Below are positions 15,459-24,138 of a DNA stretch of 32,383 nucleotides, one piece after another; the first letter of the stretch is position 1, and each line of letters begins with the position of its first letter. The notes under the pieces are model-generated. The model had not been told where the DNA came from. It did no database searches and saw only the letters and a list, made by a program, of their open reading frames with translations. This DNA is from CAYOBW01 sp964402115 (GTDB lineage Bacteria; Verrucomicrobiota; Kiritimatiellia; UBA8416; CAYOBW01): the NCBI GenBank assembly GCA_964402115.1, contig CAYOBW010000050.1, forward strand, positions 1 to 32,383, in the 5' to 3' direction. A program made the translations under genes and the position numbers.

Positions 15459-18400
15459 TCACCGCACGACGAACAGTGTCCCGTTATCCACCTTGCGCGC
15501 CGCGAGCGTGATCGTCTTGGGCGAGGCCCCGGCGTTGTAGTGGATGATGAAACCGGCCCCGCCGGCGAGGAACTCCTTGCCCTCCGGCAGCCCGTCGAAG
15601 AAGTTCGCGTCGAGGCTCGAGAACCCGGTAGCGATCGTGTAGACGACATCCACCGGGTAGAAGTGCTCCGGCAGCACCACCCGCAGCGTCGCCCCGTTGA
15701 GATTCAGCGCGCCGCTCAGGCTCAGCTTGTCGCTGCCCCCGGGCTGGATGTTCACGTGGTACGTGGCGCCCGACACAAACGTGACACCGCTGTTGACCGT
15801 GAAGTTGGCCGGGGCATTCGTCCCGCCCGGCGCCAACGTGCCGCCGCTGCTCACGTTGACCGCGCTCCCCACGATACCTGAGCCGCCGAGGATGCCCGTG
15901 TCATTCACGGTGTAAGCGCCCCCGCCGTTGTGCGTGCCGTTGACCAGCAACGTGCCACCGTTGATCGTCGTGGCGCCCGTGTAGGTGCTGTTCGCGGCCA
16001 CGGTCAGCGTGCCCGCGCCGGTCTTCACGACCTGCCCGACGACTCCGCCGTCCCTGTTCTGCAGGATACCGCCGGTGGCATTGCCCTGCAGCGTCAGGTC
16101 GGCGTCCGGCGAACCGGTGGCATCCGCCACGTTGAAGGTCCGGGCCCCGTCGAGACTGATGCCGTATTCGAGGTTGACGCTGGACGCCTGCGCGCCCCCC
16201 ACGGTCACGTTCCCGTCGAGCTGGAAGTCCTCGCCATTGTACTTGCCGCCGCCCATGGTCTGACCGGTGACGTTCCCGCCGTTCATGACCAGGTTACCGA
16301 CGTGCGCGTGATTCGCCTGCCCGAACGTGAGCGTGCCTCCCGGGTTCACCGTGAAGCTCACGGCGTTGGCCCCGGTGGGCAGGGCGTTCACTTCGTCGAA
16401 GAGGAACGTGCCGGTGTTGTTGATGGTGACCGTGGAACCGTTGGCCAGCCGGTTCGCGGTCTGGTTGCCGATGACACGCAGCGTGCCGCCGTCCACGAAC
16501 GTGCCGCCGCTGAAGGAATTTGCGGTGTTCAGCGTCAGGATGGCCGAACCCTGCTTCCGGACTGAACCGGTGCCGCTGATCGCGTAGCCGTACGTGTAGC
16601 CGTCGGCGTGGTTGAAGACCAGCGTGGCGTTGTCGGTGATGTTCCCCGCCCCCGCCCGCGCCCCGGAGCCGCCGTTGCCGACCTGCAGCGTGCCGCCGCT
16701 GATCGTCGTCCCGCCGCTGTAGGTGTTGTTGCCGGTCAGGATTTGCGTGCCAGCGCCGACCTTGGTCAGCACCACGGCGCTCTGAACGACGCCGCCAAAG
16801 GAGCCGCTCTTGTCGCCGTTGCCGATCGACAGGTAGTGGGCGCCTCCCCAGCCGATCTGGATGGTTCCGCCCCCGCCGACGCCATCCTGCAAAGCGCCCA
16901 CGCTGATGGGAAAACCGGCCGCCGCGCCCCCGTTGCCGTCAAAGCTGAAGGTGGCGCCAGCGTTGACCACGAAATTGCCCGTGCTGTTGATGTTCTTGAA
17001 CGTATTCTGACCCTGCAGCGAAACCAGACCGGTCTGGATCGTCGTATCCCCCGCATGGCTCAGGACCGGGGCCGCCGAGTAGGTGGCCAGGCGAACGGGT
17101 CCCGTGCCGGTTTTGATCAGCGCGCCGGTGCCCGAAACATTCGCGTTGAGGTCCAGGTTGCCGGTATTACCGTTGCTGAGAACCATGGTCGCGTTGTTGA
17201 CGGTGGACCGGGTGATCTGCGGCCCATCGCCCCCGACCTTGGTGTTGTCGAACTGCAGCGTGCCGGCCGCGATCACGGCCGAGTTGTAGGTCCAAGGCCC
17301 GCTGGCCGCATCCCCCCGGCGCAGCACCATGGTGCCGGCGCCGTTCTTGGTAAGCGTGCTGGTGCCGTTCTGGACGATCTGGCAATCCACCAGCAGGTCC
17401 ACGGCATTGGCGCCATCCGCCACGTTGAACACGGCGGGGGTGCTGTCGCGCAACCGCAGCTGCGCGCTCGTGGTAACGCCCCGAATCTGCGCCGTGTCGG
17501 GCGACGCGTTGACCGTGACCGTCACGGTGTGGAACTCGTTGGGGGCGGCACCGGTGCCACCGAGGTACAGCGTGCCGCCAGTCATGTTCAGCTGAAACGT
17601 ATTCCAGAAGTGATTCTGCAAATCCAACCCGCCCACCGTTCCGCCCACGATGTTCAAAACATTGACGGATGAGCCGCTGGTGTAGCCGAAGGCGTTGGCC
17701 ACGGTATAGTTCAAGGTGTAGCCGGCATTGACGGTGACAGTGCCCTTGACCGTTCCGATTCCTCCCGCGAAGTAGCCGAGAAGCAACGTGCCGCCATTGA
17801 CCGTGGTTCCGCCGCCATAGCTGTTCGGTCCGGTTAGCGTCAGCGTGCCCGGGCCACTCTTGATCAGGCCGCTGGAGCCGACACTGGTGCCCGAAACCAG
17901 CAGATCCGTGGCCGCCGCCCCGTCCTCCACCGCAAACGTGACGTTGCCCCCGTTGAAGCTCATTTTGGAGGCGATGGTCGCCGAGGTCGCGTTGGCGTGC
18001 GTCGTCACGGTCGGCGTGTTCTTCATGTCCAGGCCGTCGGCCTGAACACCGGTGGGCTGAATAATGCCGCCGGTCATGTCGATGCTCTGCATGTGATTGT
18101 ACTCCGCCGAATTGTAGGTGCCGCCGATCATAATCAGGGGCGCCACGTTCGCGCCCGTCCCGAAGGGGTTGTGGCAGCCAGCCGCGGCCGTGAACGTCGC
18201 CCCGTTGATGGTAACCGTCCGGGCGGCGGTCTGTCCGAGCGGGTAGGCGTTGCCCCCACCATTGAAGTAGAGGGTGCCCGCGTTGATCGTCACGTTCCCG
18301 CTGAATCCGCCGTTGCCTCCGGTCAGCGTCAGCGTGCCGGCGCCGTCCTTGATCAGCGGTGCACTGCCCGCAATCAGGGAACCGATCGTCGCGTTGACGT

Positions 18401-18758
18401 TCGCCGTGATGGTCGGCGTTCCGGACAGTGTCAGCGTATTGCCGGAAATCGTGTAGAAGGCGCCGCCGTTGGCGGCGTTGAACGTCAGGCCACCCGCGGT
18501 GATACCCGAGGCGAGCGCAATCGTGCCCGCGGCGCCGGAAGTCCCCCCGCCGATGATCGCCTGGTCCGCTGCGTCGTTGTTCCAGGTCGTGTCGTCGCCG
18601 TTGTTCCAGTTCCCGCCGCCGTTGCTCCAGTTGCCGCCGCCATCGGCGATCGCTCCGCCGTCACCCGGCGTGACGTCCCACGTCACGGCCGCCGGCACGG
18701 GCAACGCCAAGCCAAGTCCAGCCAGAACCACCAACGCGCAAACGCATGTACGCTTCAT
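15459..18758 (-). CDS. Autotransporter-associated beta-strand repeat protein
   Basis: A 1099-residue secreted protein with a clear signal peptide (residues 1-23, cleaved after VPA). Next comes a Gly/Asn/Trp-rich start, then a long right-handed beta-helix-like body. At least seven units match the autotransporter-associated beta-strand repeat, with the pattern K.GAGTLTL.G.N.YSGGT.I.GGTL. Clear examples lie near residues 137-168, in the middle and in the last third. Family members usually carry a C-terminal autotransporter barrel or another sorting tag. Here the C-terminus is only a short beta-rich tail ending FVVR, with no barrel and no PEP-CTERM-like signal that I can see. Release or surface retention must use another route. 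The ribosome-binding site is GGAGGGG, about 5 bases before the ATG. The function is unknown; a surface adhesin or a polysaccharide-associated layer is an inference. Confidence 0.88.
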   Translation of the reverse strand: MKRTCVCALVVLAGLGLALPVPAAVTWDVTPGDGGAIADGGGNWSNGGGNWNNGDDTTWNNDAADQAIIGGGTSGAAGTIALASGITAGGLTFNAANGGAFYTISGNTLTLSGTPTITANVNATIGSLIAGSAPLIKDGAGTLTLTGGNGGFSGNVTINAGTLYFNGGGNAYPLGQTAARTVTINGATFTAAAGCHNPFGTGANVAPLIMIGGTYNSAEYNHMQSIDMTGGIIQPTGVQADGLDMKNTPTVTTHANATSATIASKMSFNGGNVTFAVEDGAAATDLLVSGTSVGSSGLIKSGPGTLTLTGPNSYGGGTTVNGGTLLLGYFAGGIGTVKGTVTVNAGYTLNYTVANAFGYTSGSSVNVLNIVGGTVGGLDLQNHFWNTFQLNMTGGTLYLGGTGAAPNEFHTVTVTVNASPDTAQIRGVTTSAQLRLRDSTPAVFNVADGANAVDLLVDCQIVQNGTSTLTKNGAGTMVLRRGDAASGPWTYNSAVIAAGTLQFDNTKVGGDGPQITRSTVNNATMVLSNGNTGNLDLNANVSGTGALIKTGTGPVRLATYSAAPVLSHAGDTTIQTGLVSLQGQNTFKNINSTGNFVVNAGATFSFDGNGGAAAGFPISVGALQDGVGGGGTIQIGWGGAHYLSIGNGDKSGSFGGVVQSAVVLTKVGAGTQILTGNNTYSGGTTISGGTLQVGNGGSGARAGAGNITDNATLVFNHADGYTYGYAISGTGSVRKQGSAILTLNTANSFSGGTFVDGGTLRVIGNQTANRLANGSTVTINNTGTFLFDEVNALPTGANAVSFTVNPGGTLTFGQANHAHVGNLVMNGGNVTGQTMGGGKYNGEDFQLDGNVTVGGAQASSVNLEYGISLDGARTFNVADATGSPDADLTLQGNATGGILQNRDGGVVGQVVKTGAGTLTVAANSTYTGATTINGGTLLVNGTHNGGGAYTVNDTGILGGSGIVGSAVNVSSGGTLAPGGTNAPANFTVNSGVTFVSGATYHVNIQPGGSDKLSLSGALNLNGATLRVVLPEHFYPVDVVYTIATGFSSLDANFFDGLPEGKEFLAGGAGFIIHYNAGASPKTITLAARKVDNGTLFVVR

Positions 18759-18847
18759 CGAGCCCCTCCCAACTCAGATTGATATCGAGCAGGCTAGTTT
18801 ATCGCTTCCCCGGCGAAAAGGGAAACTCCATCTGCCCAATCGTTGTC

Positions 18848-18902
18848 CAGAATCCAGGAGTCAGAAAGGGGTCAGATTCTGAATTCTGAATCCTGCCTTC
18901 TG
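18848..18902. repeat. REP-like imperfect palindrome between divergent genes
   Basis: Two 19-base arms, 18848-18866 and 18884-18902, are reverse complements at 16 of 19 positions and enclose a 17-base loop. The right half also contains overlapping copies of TTCTGAAT. The segment is far more AT-rich than its surroundings. It could fold as a long hairpin in RNA or cruciform DNA and resembles small dispersed palindromes of the REP/RAYT kind. No transposase gene is in the window. Confidence 0.6.
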
Positions 18903-18917
18903 AATACAACACAGCGG

Positions 18918-18941
18918 CACTTCCTGCTGTCACTTCCTGCT
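18918..18941 (+). repeat. 11-bp direct repeat at a candidate promoter
   Basis: CACTTCCTGCT occurs at 18918-18928 and again at 18931-18941, a 13-base period. The second copy abuts the candidate -35 box of the oxidoreductase gene, as expected for activator sites. The repeat itself is plain in the sequence; the regulatory role is inferred. Confidence 0.5.
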
Positions 18942-18969
18942 TGCATTCAACCGCGGAGCAACCGATAAG
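18941..18969 (+). promoter_or_regulatory. Candidate promoter for the oxidoreductase-HEAT pair
   Basis: TTGCAT at 18941-18946 and GATAAG at 18964-18969 are separated by 17 bases. They match the sigma-70 consensus at three and four of six positions. A leader of about 58 bases would precede the ATG at 19034. Confidence 0.3.
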
Positions 18970-19033
18970 TCTGCCTTTCGGCAACACCGTCGCCCGCCCT
19001 GCCGGCGCAGGCGACCAGCGAGGAGGCACAAGC

Positions 19034-20344
19034 ATGACCAGGGGTTCGACACACGCACTCACCCGACGCGGATTCCTCAAGGCCACCACGGCGGCAGCCG
19101 CCGCCTGCGCGGCGCCCACGATCATCCCAAGCTCGGTCTGGGGCCAGGATCGCCCCACCCCCTCCAACCGCATCACCGTCGCCACGATCGGCGTGCGCGG
19201 TCAGGGCGGCGGCGTCATGGGCGCCTTTCTCGGCAACGCCGACGTGCAGATGGTGGCGCTCTGCGACGTGGATGCCGAACCGCTCATGCAGCGGCGCGAC
19301 CAGGTCAACAACCACTACAAGAACCAGGACTGCAAGACCTACCGCGATTTCCGGGAGGTCCTGGCCCGCGACGATATCGACGCCGTCATCGTGGGCACGC
19401 CCGACCACTGGCACGCGTTGATCACCGTCGCCGCGGCGAAATCGGGCAAGGACGTCTACTGCGAGAAACCGATGTCGCACACGTTCCGTGAGGGACGCGC
19501 CATGTGCGATGCCATTCAGCAGTACGGCCGCGTTTTCCAGGTCGGCAGCCAGCAGCGTTCGGACGGCGAGTTCCGCCAGGCGGTCGAGTTGGTCAGGAAC
19601 GGCCGCGTTGGCAGAGTCCACACCGTCGAAGTGGGCTTGCCCGGCGGCGGCCCCGGCCCGGTGGGCGGCTTCACCGGCACCCCACCACCCAACCTCGACT
19701 ACGATTTCTGGCTCGGACCGGCGCCGTGGAAACCCTACAACCCGAAGATGATCCACTGGGACTGGCGCTGGAATCTCGACACCGGCGGCGGCCAGCTAAT
19801 GGACTGGATCGGACACCACAACGACATCGCGCACTGGGGCATGGGCTACGACCGGACGGGTCCCGTGGAAATCGAGGCCGTCGGCGAGTACCCGAAGACC
19901 GGGATCTGGACCGGCGCCATCAAGTACCGGATCAACTGCGTGTATCCCGACGGGGTGCGCAGCGTCATTGCCGGCGGCCACAACGACATCCGCGGCGGGA
20001 CGAAGTGGATCGGCACGCACGGCTGGGTCTGGGTTAACCGCGGACAGATCGACGCGGAGCCGAAGACCCTTCTGCAGGAGCGCATCGGGCCCGACGAAAT
20101 CCAGATCCCGCCGTCGCCCGGCCATCAGCGCAACTTCCTCGACAGCGTGAAGTCGCGCCGGCCCACGCTCTGCACCGCCGAAACCGGGCATCGCTCGATC
20201 ACGCCGGGACACCTCGGCCAGATCGCCATGCTGCTCGGCGGCCGCAAGCTCCGCTGGGACCCCGTCAAGGAGCAGATCATCGGCGACCCCGAGGCCAGCC
20301 GGATGCTCGGCTACGAGATGCGCAGCCCGTGGACGCTGGGCTGA
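19034..20344 (+). CDS. Tat-exported Gfo/Idh/MocA family oxidoreductase (second)
   Basis: A 436-residue predicted NAD(P)-dependent oxidoreductase. The twin-arginine motif TRRGFLK (10-16) is followed by an alanine-rich hydrophobic stretch. The nucleotide loop is GVRGQG at 53-58, with CDVD at 77-80, the GTPDHWH block at 121-127 and a canonical EKP at 144-146. Later, histidine-rich segments (DWIGHHNDIAHWG) resemble the substrate-pocket region of the family. It is more canonical than the oxidoreductase at 148, and the two are not close copies. ATG 19034 is chosen because AGGAGG at 19021-19026 is ideally spaced and the Tat signal starts there. It is followed after 77 bases by a HEAT-repeat gene on the same strand, a combination common in planctomycetes and relatives. 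The substrate is unknown. Confidence 0.92.
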   Translation: MTRGSTHALTRRGFLKATTAAAAACAAPTIIPSSVWGQDRPTPSNRITVATIGVRGQGGGVMGAFLGNADVQMVALCDVDAEPLMQRRDQVNNHYKNQDCKTYRDFREVLARDDIDAVIVGTPDHWHALITVAAAKSGKDVYCEKPMSHTFREGRAMCDAIQQYGRVFQVGSQQRSDGEFRQAVELVRNGRVGRVHTVEVGLPGGGPGPVGGFTGTPPPNLDYDFWLGPAPWKPYNPKMIHWDWRWNLDTGGGQLMDWIGHHNDIAHWGMGYDRTGPVEIEAVGEYPKTGIWTGAIKYRINCVYPDGVRSVIAGGHNDIRGGTKWIGTHGWVWVNRGQIDAEPKTLLQERIGPDEIQIPPSPGHQRNFLDSVKSRRPTLCTAETGHRSITPGHLGQIAMLLGGRKLRWDPVKEQIIGDPEASRMLGYEMRSPWTLG

Positions 20345-20421
20345 GAAACACCGCTGCCGCCCCGCCCGGGGCGGATCGGCACACAGGCCACCGACACTCT
20401 GACAGACAAAGGAACATGCGG

Positions 20422-22956
20422 ATGAAGACGACACTGACCCATCTGTTGCGCGGAACGATCCTCCTGCCGCTCGCCCTGGCCGCCGTGGCCGGCGGCGCGC
20501 TGACGAACGAGCTGGCGCGCTTGCGCACCTACGACTTCAACGGCCCCGAAGAGGACCTTGTCGCTGTCGCGGATGCCATCCAGGCTGCGCGCGCCGACAA
20601 GACGGCCCTGGCCACACTGGAGGCCCAGCTCCTGCCGCTGCTGGCCGACCCGCAGGCCACATTCGCCTGCAAACAGTTCATTTGCCGGCAACTCATGCCC
20701 TGTGCCTCCGCGCAGGCGGTGCCGACACTCGCGGCGCTGCTGCCGGACGAGAAGGTCGGCGACATGGCCCGCTACGCGCTGGGCCGCTGCCCGGCCCCTG
20801 CCGCCGGCGCCGCCCTGCGTGCCGCCCTCGCGAAGCTGCAGGGAAAGCCGCTCATCGGCGTTGTCAACACCCTCGGCGAACGGCGGGACGCGGAGGCGGT
20901 CCCGGCTCTCGCCGCGTTTCTGACGCACGCCGACGAGGGCGTGCGCGCCGCCGCCATCGTCGCCCTCGGACGGATCGGCACGCGGACCTCGCTCGCAGCC
21001 CTGCAGAAGCTGCCCGACCTCCATCCGCGCCCCGTCACGCGCGCCCTGATCGAGTGCGCGGCGGCGCTCGTCGCAGCGGGTGAGACGCGCGCCGCGGCGG
21101 ACGTTTATACGCGCATCCAGGCTGACACGGGCTACGACCGCGCGGCCCGCGCCGCAGCCCTGGCCGGCCTCCTCACCACCGCGCCCGACCTGGCCACACC
21201 CCTCCTCCTCGAGCAGCTCGCGAGCCAGGACGAAGCCCTGCGCCGCAACGCCATCCAGCTCGTGAGGCAGGCGCCCGGCGCAGACGCCACGCGCGCTTTC
21301 GCGAAGAAGCTGCCCACGCTGCCATCCGACGTGCAGGTCCAACTGCTCGACGCCCTCGCCGATCGCGGCGACGCCGAAGCGGTGCCGGCCCTCCGCAAGG
21401 CCGCGGGCGGCGCGGACGTCCCCGCTCGCGTGGCGGCGCTCCGCGCCCTTGGCGCGCTCAAGCCCGACGCCGAGACGACAGCCCTCCTCCTCGAGCGCGC
21501 GGCAGGCAGCGACGGCAACGAGCGGTCCGCCGCCCGTTCCAGCCTGCGCCGGGTCCGTGGCAAGGACGGGGTGCGACTCCTCCTTGACCGCGCCGCCAAC
21601 GGCCCTGTCGCGGCACGCGTGGAAGCGATCACCGCCCTGGGGGACACGGTCGCGCGCGACGCGGCCCCGCTGATGGTCAAACTCGCCCAGGCGTCGGAGG
21701 ACGAGGTCCGTGCCGCGGCCTGGAATGCCCTCGGCAAGGTGGCCGGGGCGGAGGACTGCGGGCGACTCGTGGCGTTGCTGCTCGCCACCACGGCCGAGCG
21801 TGAGCGCGGCCTCGCCGAGCGCGCGGTCGTCACCGCGGCGCGCGAGATCGCCGACCCCGAGCGGCGCGCGACCGCCCTGCTGGCTGCCCTGCCCGGCGCC
21901 AACGCCGATGGCCAGCGCACCATCCTGCGCATCCTGCCCCAGTTGGGCGGACGCGACGCGCTCGCAGCTATCCTCAAGGCCTCCGCGGCCGACGCCCTGC
22001 GCGAGCCCGTCGTGCGCGCCCTCGCCGACTGGCCCACGTCGGATGCCGTCGCGCCGATGCTCGACCTGCTGAAGCGCGCGGGCGACGCCCGCACCCGGGT
22101 CCTGGCCCTGCGCGGCCTGGCGCGCCTCATGGAGCTGCCGAACACGCGCACCCCGGACGAGACCACGGCTATCTTCGCCGGTGCGTTCGCGGTTGCCGCG
22201 GACGATGGCGAGAAGCGCGAACTGCTGCCCGGCGTCGCCAAGGTGGGCAACCCCAAGACGCTGGCGCTCGTCCTGCCGCTGCGGCAGAGCGAAGCCCTGC
22301 GCGAGGAGGCCGCCCTCGCGGCCGCCGGCATGACCCTGGCCATGGCCGCGTCCTTCCCCGCCGAGGCGCGCGCAACAGCCGACGAACTCGTCCAGAGCGG
22401 CCCCAGCGACGCAGTGCGTCAGAAGGCGAAGGAGACGATCGCGTTTCTCGAAAGGAGCGAGGGCTTTGTGGCCGTCTGGCGGCTTTCGGAAGTCTTCGCC
22501 CCCAGCGGCAAGGGTATGAACGAGTTGTTCGATAACGCGTTCCCGCCCGAAACCAATCCGGAGGCGGGTGCGTGGCGCGTCGTCGGCGCCAACAAGGGCG
22601 GCATCGAGTTCGACTTGAACCCCATCGGCGGTGACAACAAGGTGATCTACATGCGGGCCGAGCTCACCGTACCCGCCGACACGGCGGCACGCCTGGAGAT
22701 CGGTTCGGACGACGGCGTGAAGGCCTGGATGAACGGCGCGCTCGTGCACCAGCTCAACGCCAGCCGCCCGGTCACCGCCGGCCAGGACAAGGTAGCCGTC
22801 AACCTCAAGGCCGGCGTCAACAAGCTGCTGCTCAAGGTCGTCAACGGCGGCGGCAACTGGGGCGTGATCTGTCGCGTGTGCAACGCCGAGGGCGGGCGCC
22901 TGCCCGGCCTCACGCTCTCGCCCACGACGGACCAGATCCAGGGCGGGTTGAAATAG
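20422..22956 (+). CDS. Secreted HEAT-repeat protein with a carbohydrate-binding-like C-terminus
   Basis: About 844 residues. A signal peptide (roughly 1-27) precedes a long helical array of HEAT/PBS-lyase-type repeats covering about residues 30-680. The repeats are rich in alanine and leucine, with recurring patterns such as VPALAAFL....VRAAAIVALGRIG. The last 150 residues are a beta-sandwich-like module (GSDDGVKAWMNGALVH, then LKAGVNKLLLKVVNGGGNW), as seen in extracellular PVC proteins with sugar-binding or PA14-like tails. There is no cytochrome CXXCH motif, unlike many planctomycete HEAT proteins. I infer a periplasmic or surface scaffold that binds glycans, probably acting with the oxidoreductase encoded just upstream. 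ATG 20422 has AGGA at a good distance (20410-20413); ATG 20416 lies too close to it. Confidence 0.85.
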   Translation: MKTTLTHLLRGTILLPLALAAVAGGALTNELARLRTYDFNGPEEDLVAVADAIQAARADKTALATLEAQLLPLLADPQATFACKQFICRQLMPCASAQAVPTLAALLPDEKVGDMARYALGRCPAPAAGAALRAALAKLQGKPLIGVVNTLGERRDAEAVPALAAFLTHADEGVRAAAIVALGRIGTRTSLAALQKLPDLHPRPVTRALIECAAALVAAGETRAAADVYTRIQADTGYDRAARAAALAGLLTTAPDLATPLLLEQLASQDEALRRNAIQLVRQAPGADATRAFAKKLPTLPSDVQVQLLDALADRGDAEAVPALRKAAGGADVPARVAALRALGALKPDAETTALLLERAAGSDGNERSAARSSLRRVRGKDGVRLLLDRAANGPVAARVEAITALGDTVARDAAPLMVKLAQASEDEVRAAAWNALGKVAGAEDCGRLVALLLATTAERERGLAERAVVTAAREIADPERRATALLAALPGANADGQRTILRILPQLGGRDALAAILKASAADALREPVVRALADWPTSDAVAPMLDLLKRAGDARTRVLALRGLARLMELPNTRTPDETTAIFAGAFAVAADDGEKRELLPGVAKVGNPKTLALVLPLRQSEALREEAALAAAGMTLAMAASFPAEARATADELVQSGPSDAVRQKAKETIAFLERSEGFVAVWRLSEVFAPSGKGMNELFDNAFPPETNPEAGAWRVVGANKGGIEFDLNPIGGDNKVIYMRAELTVPADTAARLEIGSDDGVKAWMNGALVHQLNASRPVTAGQDKVAVNLKAGVNKLLLKVVNGGGNWGVICRVCNAEGGRLPGLTLSPTTDQIQGGLK

Positions 22957-22957
22957 C

Positions 22958-22967
22958 GACGGCCGTC
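22958..22967. repeat. 10-bp palindrome between convergent genes
   Basis: GACGGCCGTC is a perfect palindrome covering the nine-base gap between two converging stop codons. It is too short for a convincing terminator and could be chance. Confidence 0.3.
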
Positions 22968-24114
22968 ACAACCCCCGTTCGCCCACCACCCGCACGGGCG
23001 CCGGCAGCCGGCCGGCGCCCAACGCGGCTGACAGGCTCCGTGCCTCGGCCAGCGTGAAGTTCCCGCTGATCACGGCCCGACCGCCGGCAATCGGCTCCCG
23101 GATGATGGGGGCCGACAGCAGCACATCGTCGACGACAACGGCAAGCTGGCGGCTCCCGTTCGGATCCGGATTCAGCCGTCCGCCCGGCGCGTAGTCGCCC
23201 GTCAGGGTGAAGAAGCGCTTCGCTCCCTCCGCATCGAACGCGAGCGAAACCGAGGGCCGACCGGTGGCATCGACATCCACCAGTGCTTCCTTCACATGCA
23301 CACCGCTAAACGCCGCGCGCCGAGCGACAAAGACCGGCTGGAGCAGATCCCGACCGTCAACACGTTCGCGGTTGAGCATGAACATGTACGACTCATCCGG
23401 CACGTGGAAGTTCGCCAGTGGCCCTGCAGCGACCGCTGGCCGTGAATCGCCGCGAACCGTTGCGTCTGCCTCGTAGCCATCCCTGCCGGCGAACCGCGCC
23501 CTGCGGTAGCCGGCAGGCGCCAGTCCCTTGTCAAACAACTCGGCCACCCGTTCGGCATTGTGCTCGTACACGAGGCGAAGCTCCAGGTTGCCGCCGCACG
23601 TCAGCAAACCGCGCACGTGCTCGGCGCTGGCGTCGCCAACGAGCGCCACACGCACCTCTACGCTGTTGCCGGCAGCCACCGGCAGAATCTTGTGCTTGAT
23701 GCCGGCGGCAGCGAGCCGCGCATCCAGAACCGCTGCAACCGCTTCGTTCGCCGCCTGTCCCTGCGCCCCGGCGGGACCGTCGCACGCAACCGTGAAGGCG
23801 TAGTTGAGCCGCTGGCGCAGCCCCGCCAGCGCACGCTGACCGTCGCCGGTAACCAGCACAACCACCGCCACGATGGCCACATTCACGATTAGCGCCGCGT
23901 ATGAAACGCACACTCCGGTCAACGCCAGACCGCGTCCGCCCAAGGCACCGCGCGAACGCGCGATCCGGTTCAGGGCCACATGACCGCAGATGAGCCCCGG
24001 CAGCCAGGCGAAGGGCCCCAGGCAGAACAACCCGACGACGCCAAGCACGCACGACCAGATGGCGAGATCGGAGCACGGTGGTTTGGCATCGGCAGCACAG
24101 CTCGCGTTTGACAT
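22966..24114 (-). CDS. DUF4190 membrane anchor fused to a SecD-like periplasmic (P1) domain
   Basis: A 382-residue protein. Residues about 17-90 form a DUF4190-type region: two hydrophobic segments (about 20-48 and 62-89) joined by the typical GHVALNRIARSRGALGGRGLA loop. The remainder is exported and closely matches the first periplasmic domain of the protein-export subunit SecD. Its base part has a ferredoxin-like fold pattern with NLELRLV near 176-182. The head part is near 285-378, with LAFDAEGAKRF, LAVVVDD, SAPIIREPI, ISGNFTLAEA and LPAPVRVV. The SecD transmembrane transport domain is absent: the protein stops where SecD would continue into it. It cannot be a complete SecD; a periplasmic partner or chaperone-like role is inference. 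GGGAGG lies 5 bases before the ATG. It is last in the minus-strand gene run. Confidence 0.88.
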   Translation of the reverse strand: MSNASCAADAKPPCSDLAIWSCVLGVVGLFCLGPFAWLPGLICGHVALNRIARSRGALGGRGLALTGVCVSYAALIVNVAIVAVVVLVTGDGQRALAGLRQRLNYAFTVACDGPAGAQGQAANEAVAAVLDARLAAAGIKHKILPVAAGNSVEVRVALVGDASAEHVRGLLTCGGNLELRLVYEHNAERVAELFDKGLAPAGYRRARFAGRDGYEADATVRGDSRPAVAAGPLANFHVPDESYMFMLNRERVDGRDLLQPVFVARRAAFSGVHVKEALVDVDATGRPSVSLAFDAEGAKRFFTLTGDYAPGGRLNPDPNGSRQLAVVVDDVLLSAPIIREPIAGGRAVISGNFTLAEARSLSAALGAGRLPAPVRVVGERGL

Positions 24115-24138
24115 GGCAACCTCCCGCCGCGACAGGTG

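Noticed and set aside
20311..22749. An 812-codon open frame on the minus strand opposite the HEAT-repeat gene
   Set aside because: The plus strand has a signal peptide, clear repeats and a ribosome-binding site. The antisense frame is low-complexity Gly/Arg/Gln sequence.
22958..22967. The palindrome between convergent genes as a bidirectional terminator
   Set aside because: The stem is only five pairs with no loop and no T-tract.
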